Source of the DNA: Frondihabitans sucicola
GTDB lineage: Bacteria; Actinomycetota; Actinomycetes; Actinomycetales; Microbacteriaceae
Direction of reading: 5' to 3'
DNA length: 64,000 nucleotides
Assembly (NCBI RefSeq): GCF_030296615.1
Contig: NZ_AP027732.1
Coordinates: 3,663,042-3,727,041 of the forward strand
Position numbers and translations under genes: made by a program. The notes beneath the pieces are model-generated. The model saw only the letters and a list, made by a program, of their open reading frames with translations. It was not told the origin of the DNA and made no database searches. How positions within the stretch are numbered: position 1 is the stretch's first letter; each line of letters starts with the position of its first letter. This document shows positions 20,664 to 30,969 of the stretch, piece by piece.

Positions 20664-21628
20664 TCGACGTTCACCTTTCGGATCTGGCGGTACAAAACCA
20701 CCGAGATGATGACCAACACGAGCGTCATGACGAACGCGATCGCGATGCCAGGGCCGGTCTGGAAGTTCTGGAACACGGTCAGATACGCCAACACGACCAA
20801 CGACTGAGTCGCGTTCACCGGACCACCACCGGTCAGCAAGAAGATCGTCGGGAAATCATTCACGCAGAAAATCGTCATCAAGATCCACGACACGAACGTG
20901 GTCCGGGCGATCATCGGCATCGTGATGAACCGGAAACCCTGCCAATTACTGGCACCATCGACCTTCGCCGCCTCGTACACATTGGTATCCACCGACGCCA
21001 ACGCCGACGACATCATCATCATCATGAACGGGAACGAGATCCACACCTTGAAAACGCACACGACGATCTTCGCCAGCGTCGGATCCGCGAGGAACAACAC
21101 GTTCCCGAAACCGAGATGCGCGAACAGGATCGGCAACGGCGACTGCGGCGTCGCGACCAACCAGTTCCACGACGTCGCCGACACCACCACCGGAACGATC
21201 CACGGCAACAACAACAACACCTTGAACAAACCATTCGCCGGAATATGCGTGCGCAACAACAACGACAACGCCAGGCCCACGATCCACGACCCGAACACAC
21301 CCACGATCGTGAAGACCAACGTGAACAACGCCGCGTTCCAGAACGACGCCTGAGTCAAAATGTCCGTGTAGTTCTTCAACCCCACGAACGGCCCCGAGTC
21401 CAACAAGGTCCCGTTATGCAGAGACTGAATGAACGCGTAGATCACCGGATACAAATTGATCAACAACAACAAGACCAACGACGGCAACGCGAACGCCAAC
21501 AACGTCCACGTCCGCGGCGTGAACCGCTTCGACTTACGCACCGGACGAGGCGCGCCCGACCCAGAGCCGGAAACACCGACCCCACGCCGGGCACGCCTCA
21601 AATTCTCAGCGACGCTAGAGACCGACAT
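20660..21628 (-). CDS. Sugar ABC transporter permease (MalF-like)
   Basis: 322 residues, six hydrophobic segments and the EAA-type loop (TNVYEAAKVDGASNWQGF). It follows the binding-protein gene after 50 bp. Base use is odd: the stretch is rich in GTTGTTG and TTG leucine codons on the coding strand and has visibly lower G+C than its neighbours, suggesting a different origin or special translation constraints. Confidence 0.94.
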   Translation of the reverse strand: MSVSSVAENLRRARRGVGVSGSGSGAPRPVRKSKRFTPRTWTLLAFALPSLVLLLLINLYPVIYAFIQSLHNGTLLDSGPFVGLKNYTDILTQASFWNAALFTLVFTIVGVFGSWIVGLALSLLLRTHIPANGLFKVLLLLPWIVPVVVSATSWNWLVATPQSPLPILFAHLGFGNVLFLADPTLAKIVVCVFKVWISFPFMMMMMSSALASVDTNVYEAAKVDGASNWQGFRFITMPMIARTTFVSWILMTIFCVNDFPTIFLLTGGGPVNATQSLVVLAYLTVFQNFQTGPGIAIAFVMTLVLVIISVVLYRQIRKVNVE

Positions 21629-21678
21629 GCTTCACTCCTTCGTGACGGACTGGGATGAACGGCCACGCCGCACGGGGA

Positions 21679-22991
21679 TCAGGACGCCTTGATGGCGTTC
21701 TGCAGGGTGGTCAGCGCCTCTTTCGAGGTGACCTTGCCGCCGAGGATCGACTGCGTGAAGTTGGTCATCGCCGGCGTGCCGTCGACGGCCGTGACACCCT
21801 CGAACAGTGCGTCCCCGCCGGGAGCGGCCCAGGTCTTCGAGATGGGCTGCCAGTCGTTGATGACCTTGACGGCGTTGGCGTTGGCCTTGAAGCCGGCGGT
21901 GTCGGCGATCGACTTGAGGACGGGGAGACCGATGCCAGTGCTCTTGGTCCACAGCGGGGACATGTTCTTGTAGTAGTACGTCAGGAACGCCTCGCTGTCT
22001 TTCTGCGAGGGGGTGTTCTTGTACATCATGATGTTGTTCGGGAAGAAGAGCGCGCCCTTCTTGCCCGAGGGGCCCGTCAGCGGGTCGCCGACCAGGAGGT
22101 CGCCGATGGCCGAGCCGCCGACGTTCTGGTCGAGGGCCGCGCCGTCCCAGCCGAAGCCGAACTTCTTCGCCTTCCACTGAGCCTGGACGTTGGCGCTCGT
22201 GTACGTGGCGGACGCGGGGTCGGTGTAGCCCTTCTTCACCAGTTCGAGCATGAAGTCCATGGCCTCGATGTTGGCGCTCGTGACGCAGTTGGCCTTCTGG
22301 TTCTCGTCGAAGAGGCCGCCGCCGTTGTTGATCATGAAGCTGACCATGATGTGCGAGCCGGTGAAGTTGCCGGAGCCGGAGCCCTGACCCCAGCCGTAGA
22401 CGCCGATCTTCTTGAGCGCGGCACAGACGTCGAGGTAGCTCTGCCAGTCGGTGGGGGCTGGACGCCCGCCTTCGCGAGGAGCGACTTCGAGTACCACGAC
22501 ACGCGCATGTCGAGGTTGTAGGGGACGGCCGCGTAGCCGTTCTTGGTCTTCATCGTGTCGACCAGACCGGGGAGGAAGTCGTCGTAGATCCCGTTCTTCT
22601 TCCAGCTGTCGAGAAGGTCGTCGGCGTAAGCGATCTTGCCCTGCGCCGCGTACTGGAAAGCCTGCGTACCACCGCCGGAGGAGACGGCGGGCCCGGTGTT
22701 CGAGGCGATCGCTGACGAGAAGGTCTGGGTGAAGTTGGCCCACTGGATGACCTGGTAGGTCGACTTGGGGAGGCCGCTGGCCGGCTTGTAGGCGACGGCG
22801 ATCTGCTTGTCGAGCGTGTTGAAGGTCGTGTTGCCCCAGGGCATGTTCCAGAACTTCAGAGTCTTGGAGCTGGATCCCTTGCCGCCGCCGCCGGAGGTGC
22901 AGGCAGCCAGGAGGGCTACGGCCGAGACTCCCGCCGCGCCGCCGAGGAAAGCTCGGCGGGAGAAGGCGGAAGTCGTGATCTTGGTTGGCAT
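21679..22991 (-). CDS. Extracellular sugar-binding lipoprotein, Tat-type signal (frameshifted)
   Basis: 437 residues when repaired. The signal region has a twin-arginine motif SRRAFLGG and a lipobox LLAAC, so export by Tat and lipid anchoring are expected. The mature part matches family 1 solute-binding proteins (WGQGSGSGNFTGSH, FFPNNIMMYKN). The break lies in the GGGGG run 22453-22457; one added base joins AKAGVQPP to TDWQSYLDVCAAL. GGAAGGA lies about 9 nt before ATG 22991. It delivers substrate to the two permeases that follow. Confidence 0.88.
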
Positions 22992-23293
22992 GGTCGGTGT
23001 CCTTCCGGCCCCAGCAGCTTTGCTGACGCCTATTCCTCTTTGAATAAGAACTGTGTTGCAGTGAAACTTTCGGGCTTCGGGCGGCTTCTTTTGGCCGCCG
23101 ACGGCCCCGTCAACCACTTGCTGGCATCATCTTCACCGAACGATCCGGCGAAGTCAACGACAATTTGCTGCGGTTATCCCATCGTTATTCGATGAGGTGG
23201 CACCAATCGAGCACGAAAGTTTCGTAAGTAGTCGATTGTGTTTCGCCATCCGAGGATGACGAAAGACGGATGCTCAGAGACGAGCCCGGTGGT
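22992..23293 (-). promoter_or_regulatory. Intergenic region with predicted promoter for the sugar transport operon
   Basis: No gene is seen in these 302 bp, which are more AT-rich than their surroundings. On the minus strand TTGACT (23152-23157) and GAAGAT (23129-23134) are 17 bp apart and could drive the binding-protein operon with a leader of about 130 nt. No clear LacI-type palindrome was recognised. Confidence 0.4.
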
Positions 23294-24046
23294 TCAGGCG
23301 CGAATCTTCTCGAGGAAGGCGAGGCTCTCTTCGAGGGCGGTGAAGATGTCGCCCTCGTGGTCGTCGAGCTCGATGACGGGCAGCGCCTGTGGCGCGGCGC
23401 GGAGGATGTCGCGGATGGGCAGGACGCCTCGCCCGACTGCGACCTGCTCCTTGTCGTTCTTGGTCTTCGGGCCGTCCTTGACGTGGAGGAACTGGACACG
23501 ATCGCCGAGGCGCGCGAGCAGCTCGGGCGCGTCGACGCCGCCCACCTCCGCCCAGTAGGTGTCGACCTCCAGGACGACTCCGGCCGGCAGGGCCCCGGCC
23601 AGGATCTCGAGAGCGGGCACGCCGTCGATGAGGTTCTCCAGCTCGAAGGCGTGGTTGTGGTAGCCGACGCTCAGATCATGCTCGGCCGCGCGGTCGGCGA
23701 CGGACCCGAGGTCGCGAGCGATGCTCTCGACGTCTTCTCTCGTGATCCAGCGCGTCTCATCGATGTGGGGGTCGATGATCGTCGAGACCCCGAGCCGCTT
23801 GGCCGCGGCGAAGATCGGGTCGAGCTCGTCTTTCGCTGCGGCGGCGACGAGGCCCGCGTGAGCGCTGGGAGCCGAAAGACCGGAGGCGGGAAGCAGTTCG
23901 GCGTACTCGTCGACGCGCTCGACGAAACCCCATGGCTCGACCTTCGTGAAGCCGAGGGCTGCGAGCCGGGCGAGGGTACCCGGGAGATCGTCGGCGATGG
24001 CCGACCGGACCGTATAGAGCTGAACCGAAGGTGGGACGGTTGACAC
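23294..24046 (-). CDS. Xylose-isomerase-like TIM-barrel sugar isomerase/epimerase
   Basis: 250 residues of the AP endonuclease family 2/IolE-like barrel fold. The start PSVQLYTVRSAIADDLPGTL and the internal metal-ligand pattern (GYHNHAFELE, EVDTYWAEVGG, FLHVKDG) are typical. Such enzymes interconvert keto-sugars or inositols and often accompany Gfo/Idh dehydrogenases, as in this cluster. The GTG start has GAGGAG upstream. It is divergent from the ROK regulator. Confidence 0.9.
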   Translation of the reverse strand: MSTVPPSVQLYTVRSAIADDLPGTLARLAALGFTKVEPWGFVERVDEYAELLPASGLSAPSAHAGLVAAAAKDELDPIFAAAKRLGVSTIIDPHIDETRWITREDVESIARDLGSVADRAAEHDLSVGYHNHAFELENLIDGVPALEILAGALPAGVVLEVDTYWAEVGGVDAPELLARLGDRVQFLHVKDGPKTKNDKEQVAVGRGVLPIRDILRAAPQALPVIELDDHEGDIFTALEESLAFLEKIRA

Positions 24047-24079
24047 CTGTTTGTCTCCTCATCGAGCGACGTTTGCGGT

Positions 24080-24099
24080 GGCGACCCGAGGGGGTCGCC
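24080..24099. promoter_or_regulatory. Possible operator between isomerase and ROK genes
   Basis: The inverted repeat GGCGACCC/GGGTCGCC with a 4-nt centre lies in the divergent promoter region. Binding by the ROK regulator is inferred from position. Confidence 0.35.
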
Positions 24100-24208
24100 G
24101 TCGACCGACACTCACCCTATGGCCACTTCTGTCGAGGCGCAAGCAAAAGATGCAAGACGCTCGACAGCTTTCTCCTCCCGGGAGCTGAAGCTGTGGTTAA
24201 CTCCTCTC

Positions 24209-25399
24209 ATGTCAGACGCGATGCGCACGTCTGTCCTCGGCACGACGGGGGCGGGCGACCTCTTCCAGCTCCTGCGAGACGGACGACCGCGCACCCGAGC
24301 CGAGCTCGCCGCCCTGACCGGTCTCGCGCGATCCACCATCGGCCTCCGCCTCGACTCGCTCACCGACCTGGGCCTCATCGGGCCCGTGGCCGACGCCGTG
24401 TCGACCGGCGGCCGGCCGCCGTCCCGGGTCGCGCTTCGCCCGTCTTCGCGAGTCGTCCTGGCCGCCGACCTCGGCGCGAGCCACGCGCACGTCGCGATCA
24501 GCGATCTCATGGGCGCCGAGCTCCTGAGCCACCGCGAAGAGCTCGAGATCGGCCTCGGCCCCGAACACGTGCTGGGCTGGATGATCGAGCACGCCGACGC
24601 GCTGCTCGCCGAGCTCGGAAAGACCCGTCGCGACCTCATCGCCGCCGGCATCGGCCTGCCCGGGCCGGTCGAATTCTCCACCGGCCGCCCGGTCAACCCG
24701 CCGATCATGCCCGGCTGGGACGCCTTCGACGTGCCGGGCTGGGTGCAGCAGCACATCGACGTCCCCGTGTTCGTCGACAACGACGTCAACATCATGGCCC
24801 TGGGCGAGCGTCAGCACTCGTGGCCGGACGTCGATCACCTCTTCTTCCTCAAGGTCGCCACCGGAATCGGCTCCGGCATCATCTCGGGCGGGCAGCTCCA
24901 GCGCGGCGCGCAGGGCATCGCCGGCGACATCGGCCACATCCCCGTCTCGCGAGGTGCGGGCATCGCCTGCCGCTGCGGCAACACCGGCTGCCTCGAGGCC
25001 GTCGCCTCCGGGCCGGCGATCGCCGCCGGTCTGCGTCGCGAGGGCGTCGAGGCGGCATCCGGATCCGACGTGATCGAACTCGTCCGCGGCGGCGACATCG
25101 ACGCCGTGCGGGCCGTCCGGCAGGCAGGGCGCGACATCGGCGAGGTACTCACGACCTGCGTCAGCCTCATCAACCCGTCGGTGATCGCCATCGGGGGGTC
25201 GATGGCGGAGGCCGGCGAGCATCTGCTCGCGGGGGTCCGCGAAGTCGTCTACTCGCGCTCGATGCCGCTCTCGACCGAACACCTCACCATCGTGGCCTCG
25301 CGGGCGGGCGACGACTCCGCGATCCTCGGCGCCAGCATGCTGGCCATTCACTACGCGCTGTCGCCGTCCGGCCTCGACACGCTCGCCGCCTCCTCCTGA
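24209..25399 (+). CDS. ROK-family transcriptional regulator
   Basis: 396 residues. An N-terminal winged helix (RTRAELAALTGLARSTIGLR) is fused to an ROK sugar-kinase-like domain with the ATP/sugar motifs ADLGASHAHVAI and GLPGPVEF, and the zinc-binding signature CRCGNTGCLE. It probably represses the divergent sugar cluster in response to a sugar. ATG at 24209 is used; an in-frame ATG at 24119 would add 30 residues and cannot be excluded. Confidence 0.93.
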   Translation: MSDAMRTSVLGTTGAGDLFQLLRDGRPRTRAELAALTGLARSTIGLRLDSLTDLGLIGPVADAVSTGGRPPSRVALRPSSRVVLAADLGASHAHVAISDLMGAELLSHREELEIGLGPEHVLGWMIEHADALLAELGKTRRDLIAAGIGLPGPVEFSTGRPVNPPIMPGWDAFDVPGWVQQHIDVPVFVDNDVNIMALGERQHSWPDVDHLFFLKVATGIGSGIISGGQLQRGAQGIAGDIGHIPVSRGAGIACRCGNTGCLEAVASGPAIAAGLRREGVEAASGSDVIELVRGGDIDAVRAVRQAGRDIGEVLTTCVSLINPSVIAIGGSMAEAGEHLLAGVREVVYSRSMPLSTEHLTIVASRAGDDSAILGASMLAIHYALSPSGLDTLAASS

Positions 25400-25440
25400 A
25401 TCTGCCCCTCGATCGCCTTTCGTCGAGAGACAATGGTCGG

Positions 25441-26064
25441 GTGACCCTCGTTCAGCCGACCCTCTCCCTGTGGGACGAACCGGCTGAGCCCACCCTCAAC
25501 CACAGGCAACGCGTGCTCGCCGACTCGACCGATCGCGTCGCGTGGCTCCGGGCTCGGAGCCGCGGCATCACCGCCACCGACGTGGCCCGGCTGTCGAGCG
25601 CGGCAGCCGTCCAGGCCGTCGTGCTCGACAAGCTCTACGGCAACGGCTTCCGCGGCAACGACTACACCGACCACGGTCGGGCCCGTGAGCCCGTGATCGC
25701 TCGCTGGGTGAGCCGCAACCACGCCATCGAGCCGAGCAGCCTCCTCTTCCATGCGCAGGGCCAGAAGCTCCATCTGGCCACACCCGACGGCGTCGCCGAG
25801 CGTTCCGACGGCACCGTGGTGCTCTGCGAGATCAAGACGACGTCGAAGGCCTGGCGAAGCATCCCGCGCTCGTACCTCCGTCAGGTCTGGTGGCAGCAGT
25901 ACGTCCTCGGTGCCGAGCGCACCCTCGTCGTGTGGGAACAGCACGTCGACTTCGTCCCACTCGCCGGCCCGCCGGAGTGCCAGTGGGTCGAGCGCGACGA
26001 CAACGAGATCCACCAGCTGGTGAACCTCGCCGATCAGGTGCTGGAGACGCTCGCCCGCTCCTGA
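25441..26064 (+). CDS. YqaJ-like PD-(D/E)XK nuclease family protein
   Basis: 207 residues. The segment GITATDVARL near the N-terminus and the motif LCEIKTTSK, with acidic and lysine residues spaced as in the PD-(D/E)XK nuclease core, point to the YqaJ/lambda exonuclease-like group. It stands alone rather than in a phage context, so a chromosomal repair or defence role is possible. GTG at 25441 has GACAAT 6 nt upstream, fitting a leaderless mRNA. It overlaps the convergent membrane-protein gene by 31 bp. Confidence 0.75.
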   Translation: MTLVQPTLSLWDEPAEPTLNHRQRVLADSTDRVAWLRARSRGITATDVARLSSAAAVQAVVLDKLYGNGFRGNDYTDHGRAREPVIARWVSRNHAIEPSSLLFHAQGQKLHLATPDGVAERSDGTVVLCEIKTTSKAWRSIPRSYLRQVWWQQYVLGAERTLVVWEQHVDFVPLAGPPECQWVERDDNEIHQLVNLADQVLETLARS

Positions 26065-26687
26065 CGAGGCAGGTCGGAGTCGGGGCGCAGGATCCGCAGG
26101 CGGCTGACCCAGATCACGAGCGCCGACATTCCGACGACGAACGCCGTGATCGCGATGCAGTAGAGCGTCACGGAGCCGGCGCCGATCGTGACGACGTTCA
26201 AGAACGGGTACGGCACGAAGTCCTGGCCCCGGAGCAGGATCACGATGAGCCAGATCACCGGGTAGATCAGGAAGTACCAGAGCCTCTTCCACGCGATCGA
26301 CGAGCGGTCTCCGAACAGGATCCACTGGAGGACGGCCACGACGGGGATCACGCGGTGGAGGATGTTGTTCGACCAGGCCACGTTGAAATCGCCGAGCGGG
26401 CCGTTGGCCAGCAGGAGGTTGTAGACCACTCCGGTCGTCGCGATGTACGTGATGGTCGCGGCGTGGGCGACGGTCAGCCATCCCGGCTGCGAGCGGGAAC
26501 GCAGCCCATACGCCGCCGCGACGAGGAAGACCGCGCCGACGAAGATGTTGCTCTGGATCGTGAAATACCCGAAGAAGTTCACGAAGCGGTAGCCGGGATC
26601 GTTCTGGCTCTCGATCCACTGGGCCGTGATGGCCACGATGATTGCCACGGCCGCAGCCACGCGGAGAAGTGCGAAGAGTTGTCTCAC
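26034..26687 (-). CDS. Pr6Pr-family membrane protein
   Basis: 217 residues with about six hydrophobic helices and the family pattern FFGYFTIQSNIFV and NNILHRVIPV. The function of the family is unknown. GTG at 26687 is preferred because TACCCT (26695-26700) lies 7 nt upstream, the leaderless layout common in this window. An in-frame ATG at 26756 would add 23 poorly conserved-looking residues. Confidence 0.8.
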   Translation of the reverse strand: MRQLFALLRVAAAVAIIVAITAQWIESQNDPGYRFVNFFGYFTIQSNIFVGAVFLVAAAYGLRSRSQPGWLTVAHAATITYIATTGVVYNLLLANGPLGDFNVAWSNNILHRVIPVVAVLQWILFGDRSSIAWKRLWYFLIYPVIWLIVILLRGQDFVPYPFLNVVTIGAGSVTLYCIAITAFVVGMSALVIWVSRLRILRPDSDLPRQERASVSST

Positions 26688-26826
26688 ACGCCCGAGGGTA
26701 CCGAGCAGATGGATAGTTTCCCGAGCAGTGACACCCCTGAAACACAGCGGACTCATCGTCCGCCTTTACTGAGAGGAGCAAAGGCGCCTGACCCGACAGC
26801 CGCACGAATCGACGATGGAGAGCTCG

Positions 26827-27816
26827 ATGACGACGACGACCGAAAGTCCGGCGATGACCAGCACGATGCGCGCCGTGGTGATCACCGAGAACGGCGGCCC
26901 GGACGTCCTGACGCCGGCGGACATCCCGACGCCGGGGCGCCAGGGCTCCGAGGTCCTCATCCGGGTGGTCGCCGCCGGCGTGAACCCGTTCGATGTCGAG
27001 GCGCGCAAGGGCCTGGCAGGACGATGCGGCTCACCGGAGCTACCGGCGGTCCTGGGTTGCGACTTCAGCGGAGTCGTCGTCGAGAGCCCGTATGCGGCTC
27101 ACCCGCTGAAGCCGGGATACGAGGTCTACGGCGTCGCCTCCGTCCCGCGATCACCCGGCGCCTACGCGGAATACGTCAGTGTCCCGGCGCTCCAGGTGGC
27201 TCGCAAGCCGAAGTCCCTCTCGCACCTGGAGGCCGCCGGTGTGCCCCTCGCCGCCCTCACCGCGTGGGGTCTCGTCGTCGACGTCGCGAAAGCGCACGAG
27301 GGCCAGCGCATCCTGATCCAGGCGGGTGCCGGCGGCGTGGGCCACTTCGCCGTCCAGTTCGCCGCCTACTTCGGAGCGCACGTCATCACGACCGGATCAC
27401 CGCGCAACGCCAGCTGGCTGCGGCAACTCGGTGCGACCCAGGTGATCGATCACACCACGCACCGCTTCGAGAGCGAGGTCTCGCAGGTCGACGTGGTGAT
27501 CAACCTCGTCGACGATGCCGACGTCGCGAGCCGTTCGCTCGACGTGATCCGCCCGGGCGGCCTGCTGGTGCACGTGCCCGTCGGAGACATGGCCGGACTC
27601 GACGACAGCGCGACGGCCGCGGGCGTCCGGTTCACCGACTACGCGATGGCGCCGGATGCCACGTGCCTGGCCATCATCGCCCGACTGCTCGACTCCGGCG
27701 ACGTCAGCGTGTACGTCGACGACGTCTACGACCTCGAAGACGTCGCGGATGCGCACCGCCTTCTCGAGCGCGGACACACCCGGGGAAAGCTGGTGCTCAA
27801 GATCGCCGAGGACTGA
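26827..27816 (+). CDS. NADP-dependent alcohol dehydrogenase/quinone oxidoreductase
   Basis: 329 residues of the zinc-free medium-chain dehydrogenase group: AVVITENGGPDVL at the start, the VNPFDVEARKG and GCDFSGVV segments, and the nucleotide-binding motif AGAGGVGHFAVQ. No zinc ligands are visible. ATG at 26827 has GGAG 8 nt upstream; an ATG 12 bp earlier is less well placed. The physiological substrate is unknown. Confidence 0.9.
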   Translation: MTTTTESPAMTSTMRAVVITENGGPDVLTPADIPTPGRQGSEVLIRVVAAGVNPFDVEARKGLAGRCGSPELPAVLGCDFSGVVVESPYAAHPLKPGYEVYGVASVPRSPGAYAEYVSVPALQVARKPKSLSHLEAAGVPLAALTAWGLVVDVAKAHEGQRILIQAGAGGVGHFAVQFAAYFGAHVITTGSPRNASWLRQLGATQVIDHTTHRFESEVSQVDVVINLVDDADVASRSLDVIRPGGLLVHVPVGDMAGLDDSATAAGVRFTDYAMAPDATCLAIIARLLDSGDVSVYVDDVYDLEDVADAHRLLERGHTRGKLVLKIAED

Positions 27817-27844
27817 TCGCCGGATCGGCAGTCTTCGGGGACGA

Positions 27845-27880
27845 CGAAGGGCCCGCACCTCGTGAGGTGCGGGCCCTTCG
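27845..27880. terminator. Bidirectional terminator
   Basis: A perfect 17-bp inverted repeat with a 2-nt loop lies between the oxidoreductase and the convergent rplA gene. Confidence 0.9.
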
Positions 27881-27936
27881 TGCAAGCCTTGAGGCCCACC
27901 CGAGCGCCGCCGTCGAACGGTGGCGCCTACCGGAGG

Positions 27937-28626
27937 CTACAGAGCGTTGACGTCGAGGGGGATGCCAGGACCGAAGGTGGTCGAGACGGTGCCCTTGGTG
28001 ATGTAGCGGCCCTTGGAGGAGGACGGCTTGAGGCGCGTGACCTCGTCGAGAGCGGTGTCGAGGTTGGCGTTGAGCTGCTCTTCGGAGAAGCCGGCCTTTC
28101 CGATGACGAAGTGCACGTTGGCGTGCTTGTCGACGCGGAACTCGATCTTGCCGCCCTTGATGTCGTTCACGGCCTGAGCGACGTTCGGGGTGACGGTGCC
28201 GGTCTTCGGGTTCGGCATGAGGCCGCGGGGGCCGAGAACCTTACCGAGACGACCGACCTTGCCCATGAGCTCGGGCGTCGAGACGGCCGAGTCGAACGAC
28301 GTGTAGCCGCCGGCGACCTTCTCGATGAGCTCGTCGCCGCCGACCTCGTCGGCGCCGGCAGCGATGGCGGCCTCGGCCGCAGCGCCCGTCGCGAAGACGA
28401 TGACGCGAGCGGTCTTGCCGGTGCCGTGGGGCAGGATGACGGTGCCGCGCACCATCTGGTCGGCCTTGCGCGGGTCGACGCCGAGCTTCAGCGCGACCTC
28501 GACGGTCGAGTCGAACTTCTTGGAACCGGTCTCACGAGCGACGGCGACGGCCTCGCTGGTGCTGTAGAACTTGCCTGCCTCGATCTTCTCGGCAGCGGCG
28601 CGGTACGCCTTTGACTTCTGAGCCAT
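27937..28626 (-). CDS. rplA: 50S ribosomal protein L1
   Basis: 229 residues, normal length. The conserved segments [14 protein letters not shown] and [15 protein letters not shown] are present. L1 binds 23S rRNA at the stalk and often represses the rplK-rplA mRNA. It is the last gene of the secE-nusG-rplK-rplA cluster. Confidence 0.98.
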   Translation of the reverse strand: MAQKSKAYRAAAEKIEAGKFYSTSEAVAVARETGSKKFDSTVEVALKLGVDPRKADQMVRGTVILPHGTGKTARVIVFATGAAAEAAIAAGADEVGGDELIEKVAGGYTSFDSAVSTPELMGKVGRLGKVLGPRGLMPNPKTGTVTPNVAQAVNDIKGGKIEFRVDKHANVHFVIGKAGFSEEQLNANLDTALDEVTRLKPSSSKGRYITKGTVSTTFGPGIPLDVNAL

Positions 28627-28719
28627 GTGAAATCTCCTGATTTCGAGAGCGTGGTAACGAGCCTGGCCGGCTCTCCCACTGGATGTCTTGGGGGGTGTCG
28701 TGCGAGTGGGCGGTGAGGC

Positions 28720-29151
28720 CTACGCGTCGACGGTGATGCCCATGGAACGAGCGGTGCCGGCGATGATCTTCGCCGCAGCGTCGATGTCGTTGGCGTTGAG
28801 GTCGGCCTGCTTGGCGGTGGCGATCTCGCGGACCTGCTCCTGCGTCAGCTTGCCCACCTTGACGGTGTGCGGCGTGGCGGAACCCTTGGCGAGACCGGCG
28901 GCCTTCTTGATGAGCTCGGCGGCCGGGGGCGTCTTGAGGATGAACGTGAACGAACGGTCTTCGTAGACGGTGATCTCGACGGGGACGACGTTGCCGCGCT
29001 GCGACTCGGTCGCGGCGTTGTACGCCTTGCAGAACTCCATGATGTTCACGCCGTGCTGACCCAGGGCCGGGCCGATGGGCGGGGCGGGGTTCGCGGCGCC
29101 GGCGTTGATCTGAAGCTTGATCAGACCCGTGACCTTCTTTTTCGGTGCCAT
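28720..29151 (-). CDS. rplK: 50S ribosomal protein L11
   Basis: 143 residues with the N-terminal [18 protein letters not shown] and the conserved [19 protein letters not shown] region. It forms the GTPase-associated centre with 23S rRNA. It is separated from nusG by 127 bp and from rplA by 93 bp. Confidence 0.98.
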   Translation of the reverse strand: MAPKKKVTGLIKLQINAGAANPAPPIGPALGQHGVNIMEFCKAYNAATESQRGNVVPVEITVYEDRSFTFILKTPPAAELIKKAAGLAKGSATPHTVKVGKLTQEQVREIATAKQADLNANDIDAAAKIIAGTARSMGITVDA

Positions 29152-29278
29152 GTTGTTTTCCTTCTTTATGGGTTCGAACTCGTTGCGGTTGCAACGTGCT
29201 CTCCCGGACTGGGATGACCCGAAATCCGGTGGTGTGAAAAGCTGTGGTGCGGCCCGGCGGGAACCGGTCGCAATCGGC

Positions 29279-30322
29279 TCAGAGCTTGGTGACCTGGTCG
29301 AAGCTCAGCTCGACCGGCGTCTCGCGCTCGAACAGCGAAACGAGCACCGTGAGCTTACCCGATTCGGGCTTGATCTCGTTGATCGTTCCGGGAAGTCCTG
29401 CGAACGAGCCCTCCTTGATCGTGATCGTCTCGCCGATCTCGAAGTCGACCTCTGCGGGGATGACCCGCTGGGCGGCCTTGCCACCCTTCGCTCCGCCCTT
29501 GGCGGCCGGTGCGGCCTCCTGCACCTGGACGAGGCTCTTCAGCATGTTGAAGGCCTCCTCGAAGCGCAGCGGCGTCGGGTTGTGGGCGTTGCCCACGAAG
29601 CCGGTGACACCGGGGGTGTGACGGACGACCGACCAGCTGTCTTCGTTGAGGTCCATGCGGACGAGGACGTAACCGGGGATGCGAACGCGCGTGACGAGCT
29701 TGCGCTGACCGTTCTTGATCTCGACGACGTCCTCCATCGGGACCTCGACCTGGTAGATGAAGTCTTCCATCGTGAGCGAGACCATGCGGTTCTCGATGTT
29801 CTGCTTCACGCGACGCTCGAACCCGGCGTAGGAGTGGATGACGTACCACTTGCCCGGCTTGCCGCGGAGCTCGTAGCGGAAGGCCTCGTACGGGTCGACC
29901 TCGGTCTCTTCTTCTTCTTCGGCATCGGCCGCGTCGGTCTCGGCGGCCTCGATGTCGGAGACGGCGTCGAACGCGCCCGCGGCGTCGCCCTCGGCCTGGA
30001 GGTCTTCTGCCACCTCTTCGGCTTCGTCTTCGGTCGCCTCGACGGCCGCTTCGGCCTCGTCGCTGGAGTCGATGTCGAGAGCATCGTCGACGACCGCGTC
30101 GGCCTGCTCGTCTTTCGCCTCGTCGAGACTGTCGAGCAGCTCGTCGAGGTTGACGACGTCGGACGCACCGGACTCGTCGTCGACCTCGAGGGCCTCGTGC
30201 TCGGCGGAGTCGACGGACAGCTCGTCGGCCGTCTGCGTCGAGCCCTCTTGGACCTCTTCGACCTCGGAGGACTGCTCGGCGGCGGTGGCGAGATCGATGT
30301 CGTCGCGCTCGTTCTTCGGCAA
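29279..30322 (-). CDS. nusG: Transcription termination/antitermination factor NusG
   Basis: 347 residues. The C-terminal half is standard NusG: an NGN domain ([41 protein letters not shown]) and a KOW domain ([16 protein letters not shown]). About 165 N-terminal residues are extremely acidic and low in complexity, as in several actinobacterial NusG proteins but long. TTG at 30322 has GAAAGAAG upstream and gives MPKNERDD. It couples RNA polymerase to Rho, the ribosome or pausing control. Confidence 0.95.
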   Translation of the reverse strand: MPKNERDDIDLATAAEQSSEVEEVQEGSTQTADELSVDSAEHEALEVDDESGASDVVNLDELLDSLDEAKDEQADAVVDDALDIDSSDEAEAAVEATEDEAEEVAEDLQAEGDAAGAFDAVSDIEAAETDAADAEEEEETEVDPYEAFRYELRGKPGKWYVIHSYAGFERRVKQNIENRMVSLTMEDFIYQVEVPMEDVVEIKNGQRKLVTRVRIPGYVLVRMDLNEDSWSVVRHTPGVTGFVGNAHNPTPLRFEEAFNMLKSLVQVQEAAPAAKGGAKGGKAAQRVIPAEVDFEIGETITIKEGSFAGLPGTINEIKPESGKLTVLVSLFERETPVELSFDQVTKL

Positions 30323-30432
30323 GGGTTCTTCTTTCGGTGGAATGGGGCGGGTCGCCTCGTGGAGTGGGACGCCCGGGGTCGTGATCGGGTGGGCAGGTGG
30401 GTCAGGCCGCGAGGAAGGCGACCGACAGCTCA

Positions 30433-30714
30433 CTAGCTCGCATTGACGCCGTTACCGAACACGTACTGGACGAGGAAGCCGAACAGCGTGTCGAGGCCGA
30501 ACACGAGCGCCATCATGATGACGACGAAGACCAACACGACGAGCGTGTAGCTGACCAGCTCTTTGCGGGTCGGGGTGACGACCTTCTTGAGCTCGTTGAT
30601 GACCTGGCGCAGGAAGAGCGCGATGCGCGCAAAACGACCGCGGCGCGCTGCACCGTCGGCTCTCGCGATCGCGACGACGTCCTCGCTGGGAACGTCTACG
30701 TCTTTTCTCGCCAC
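30433..30714 (-). CDS. secE: Preprotein translocase subunit SecE
   Basis: 93 residues: a short basic segment, the conserved FLRQVINELKKVVTPTRKEL and one C-terminal transmembrane helix (LVVLVFVVIMMALVFGL). GTG at 30714 has GAAGG upstream. It stabilises SecY in the membrane. It lies between tRNA-Trp and nusG in the usual order. Confidence 0.97.
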   Translation of the reverse strand: MARKDVDVPSEDVVAIARADGAARRGRFARIALFLRQVINELKKVVTPTRKELVSYTLVVLVFVVIMMALVFGLDTLFGFLVQYVFGNGVNAS

Positions 30715-30802
30715 TGTCGTACTTACCTTCCGAGCTTCGGCCTGGAGTTCTGTTGAGCGCCAGGGCCTTCGTCCAATTCGTACGTCTGCACGAAGCGGGC
30801 TG

Positions 30803-30875
30803 CAGGGCGGACAGGACTTGAACCTGCAACCTGCGGTTTTGGAGACCGCTGCTCTACCAATTGAGCCACCGCCCT
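30803..30875 (-). tRNA. tRNA-Trp (CCA)
   Basis: 73 nt with a full cloverleaf; the acceptor AGGGCGG pairs with CCGCCCT, and the anticodon loop CTCCAAA gives CCA. CCA is not encoded in full. It sits just upstream of secE, as is common. Confidence 0.98.
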
Positions 30876-30969
30876 TTGGATACCGGAACCCCCGGCCTTT
30901 CGGCACGAACTTCGCCCCGCTACCTTCGCAGGGCAGAGAAAAGCTTGGTGGATTCCACCACCGCAGACA

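Noticed and set aside
29117-30436. 439-codon frame antisense to nusG
   Set aside because: Mirror of the acidic NusG coding sequence; it has low-complexity Val/Leu/Asp composition and nusG is certain.
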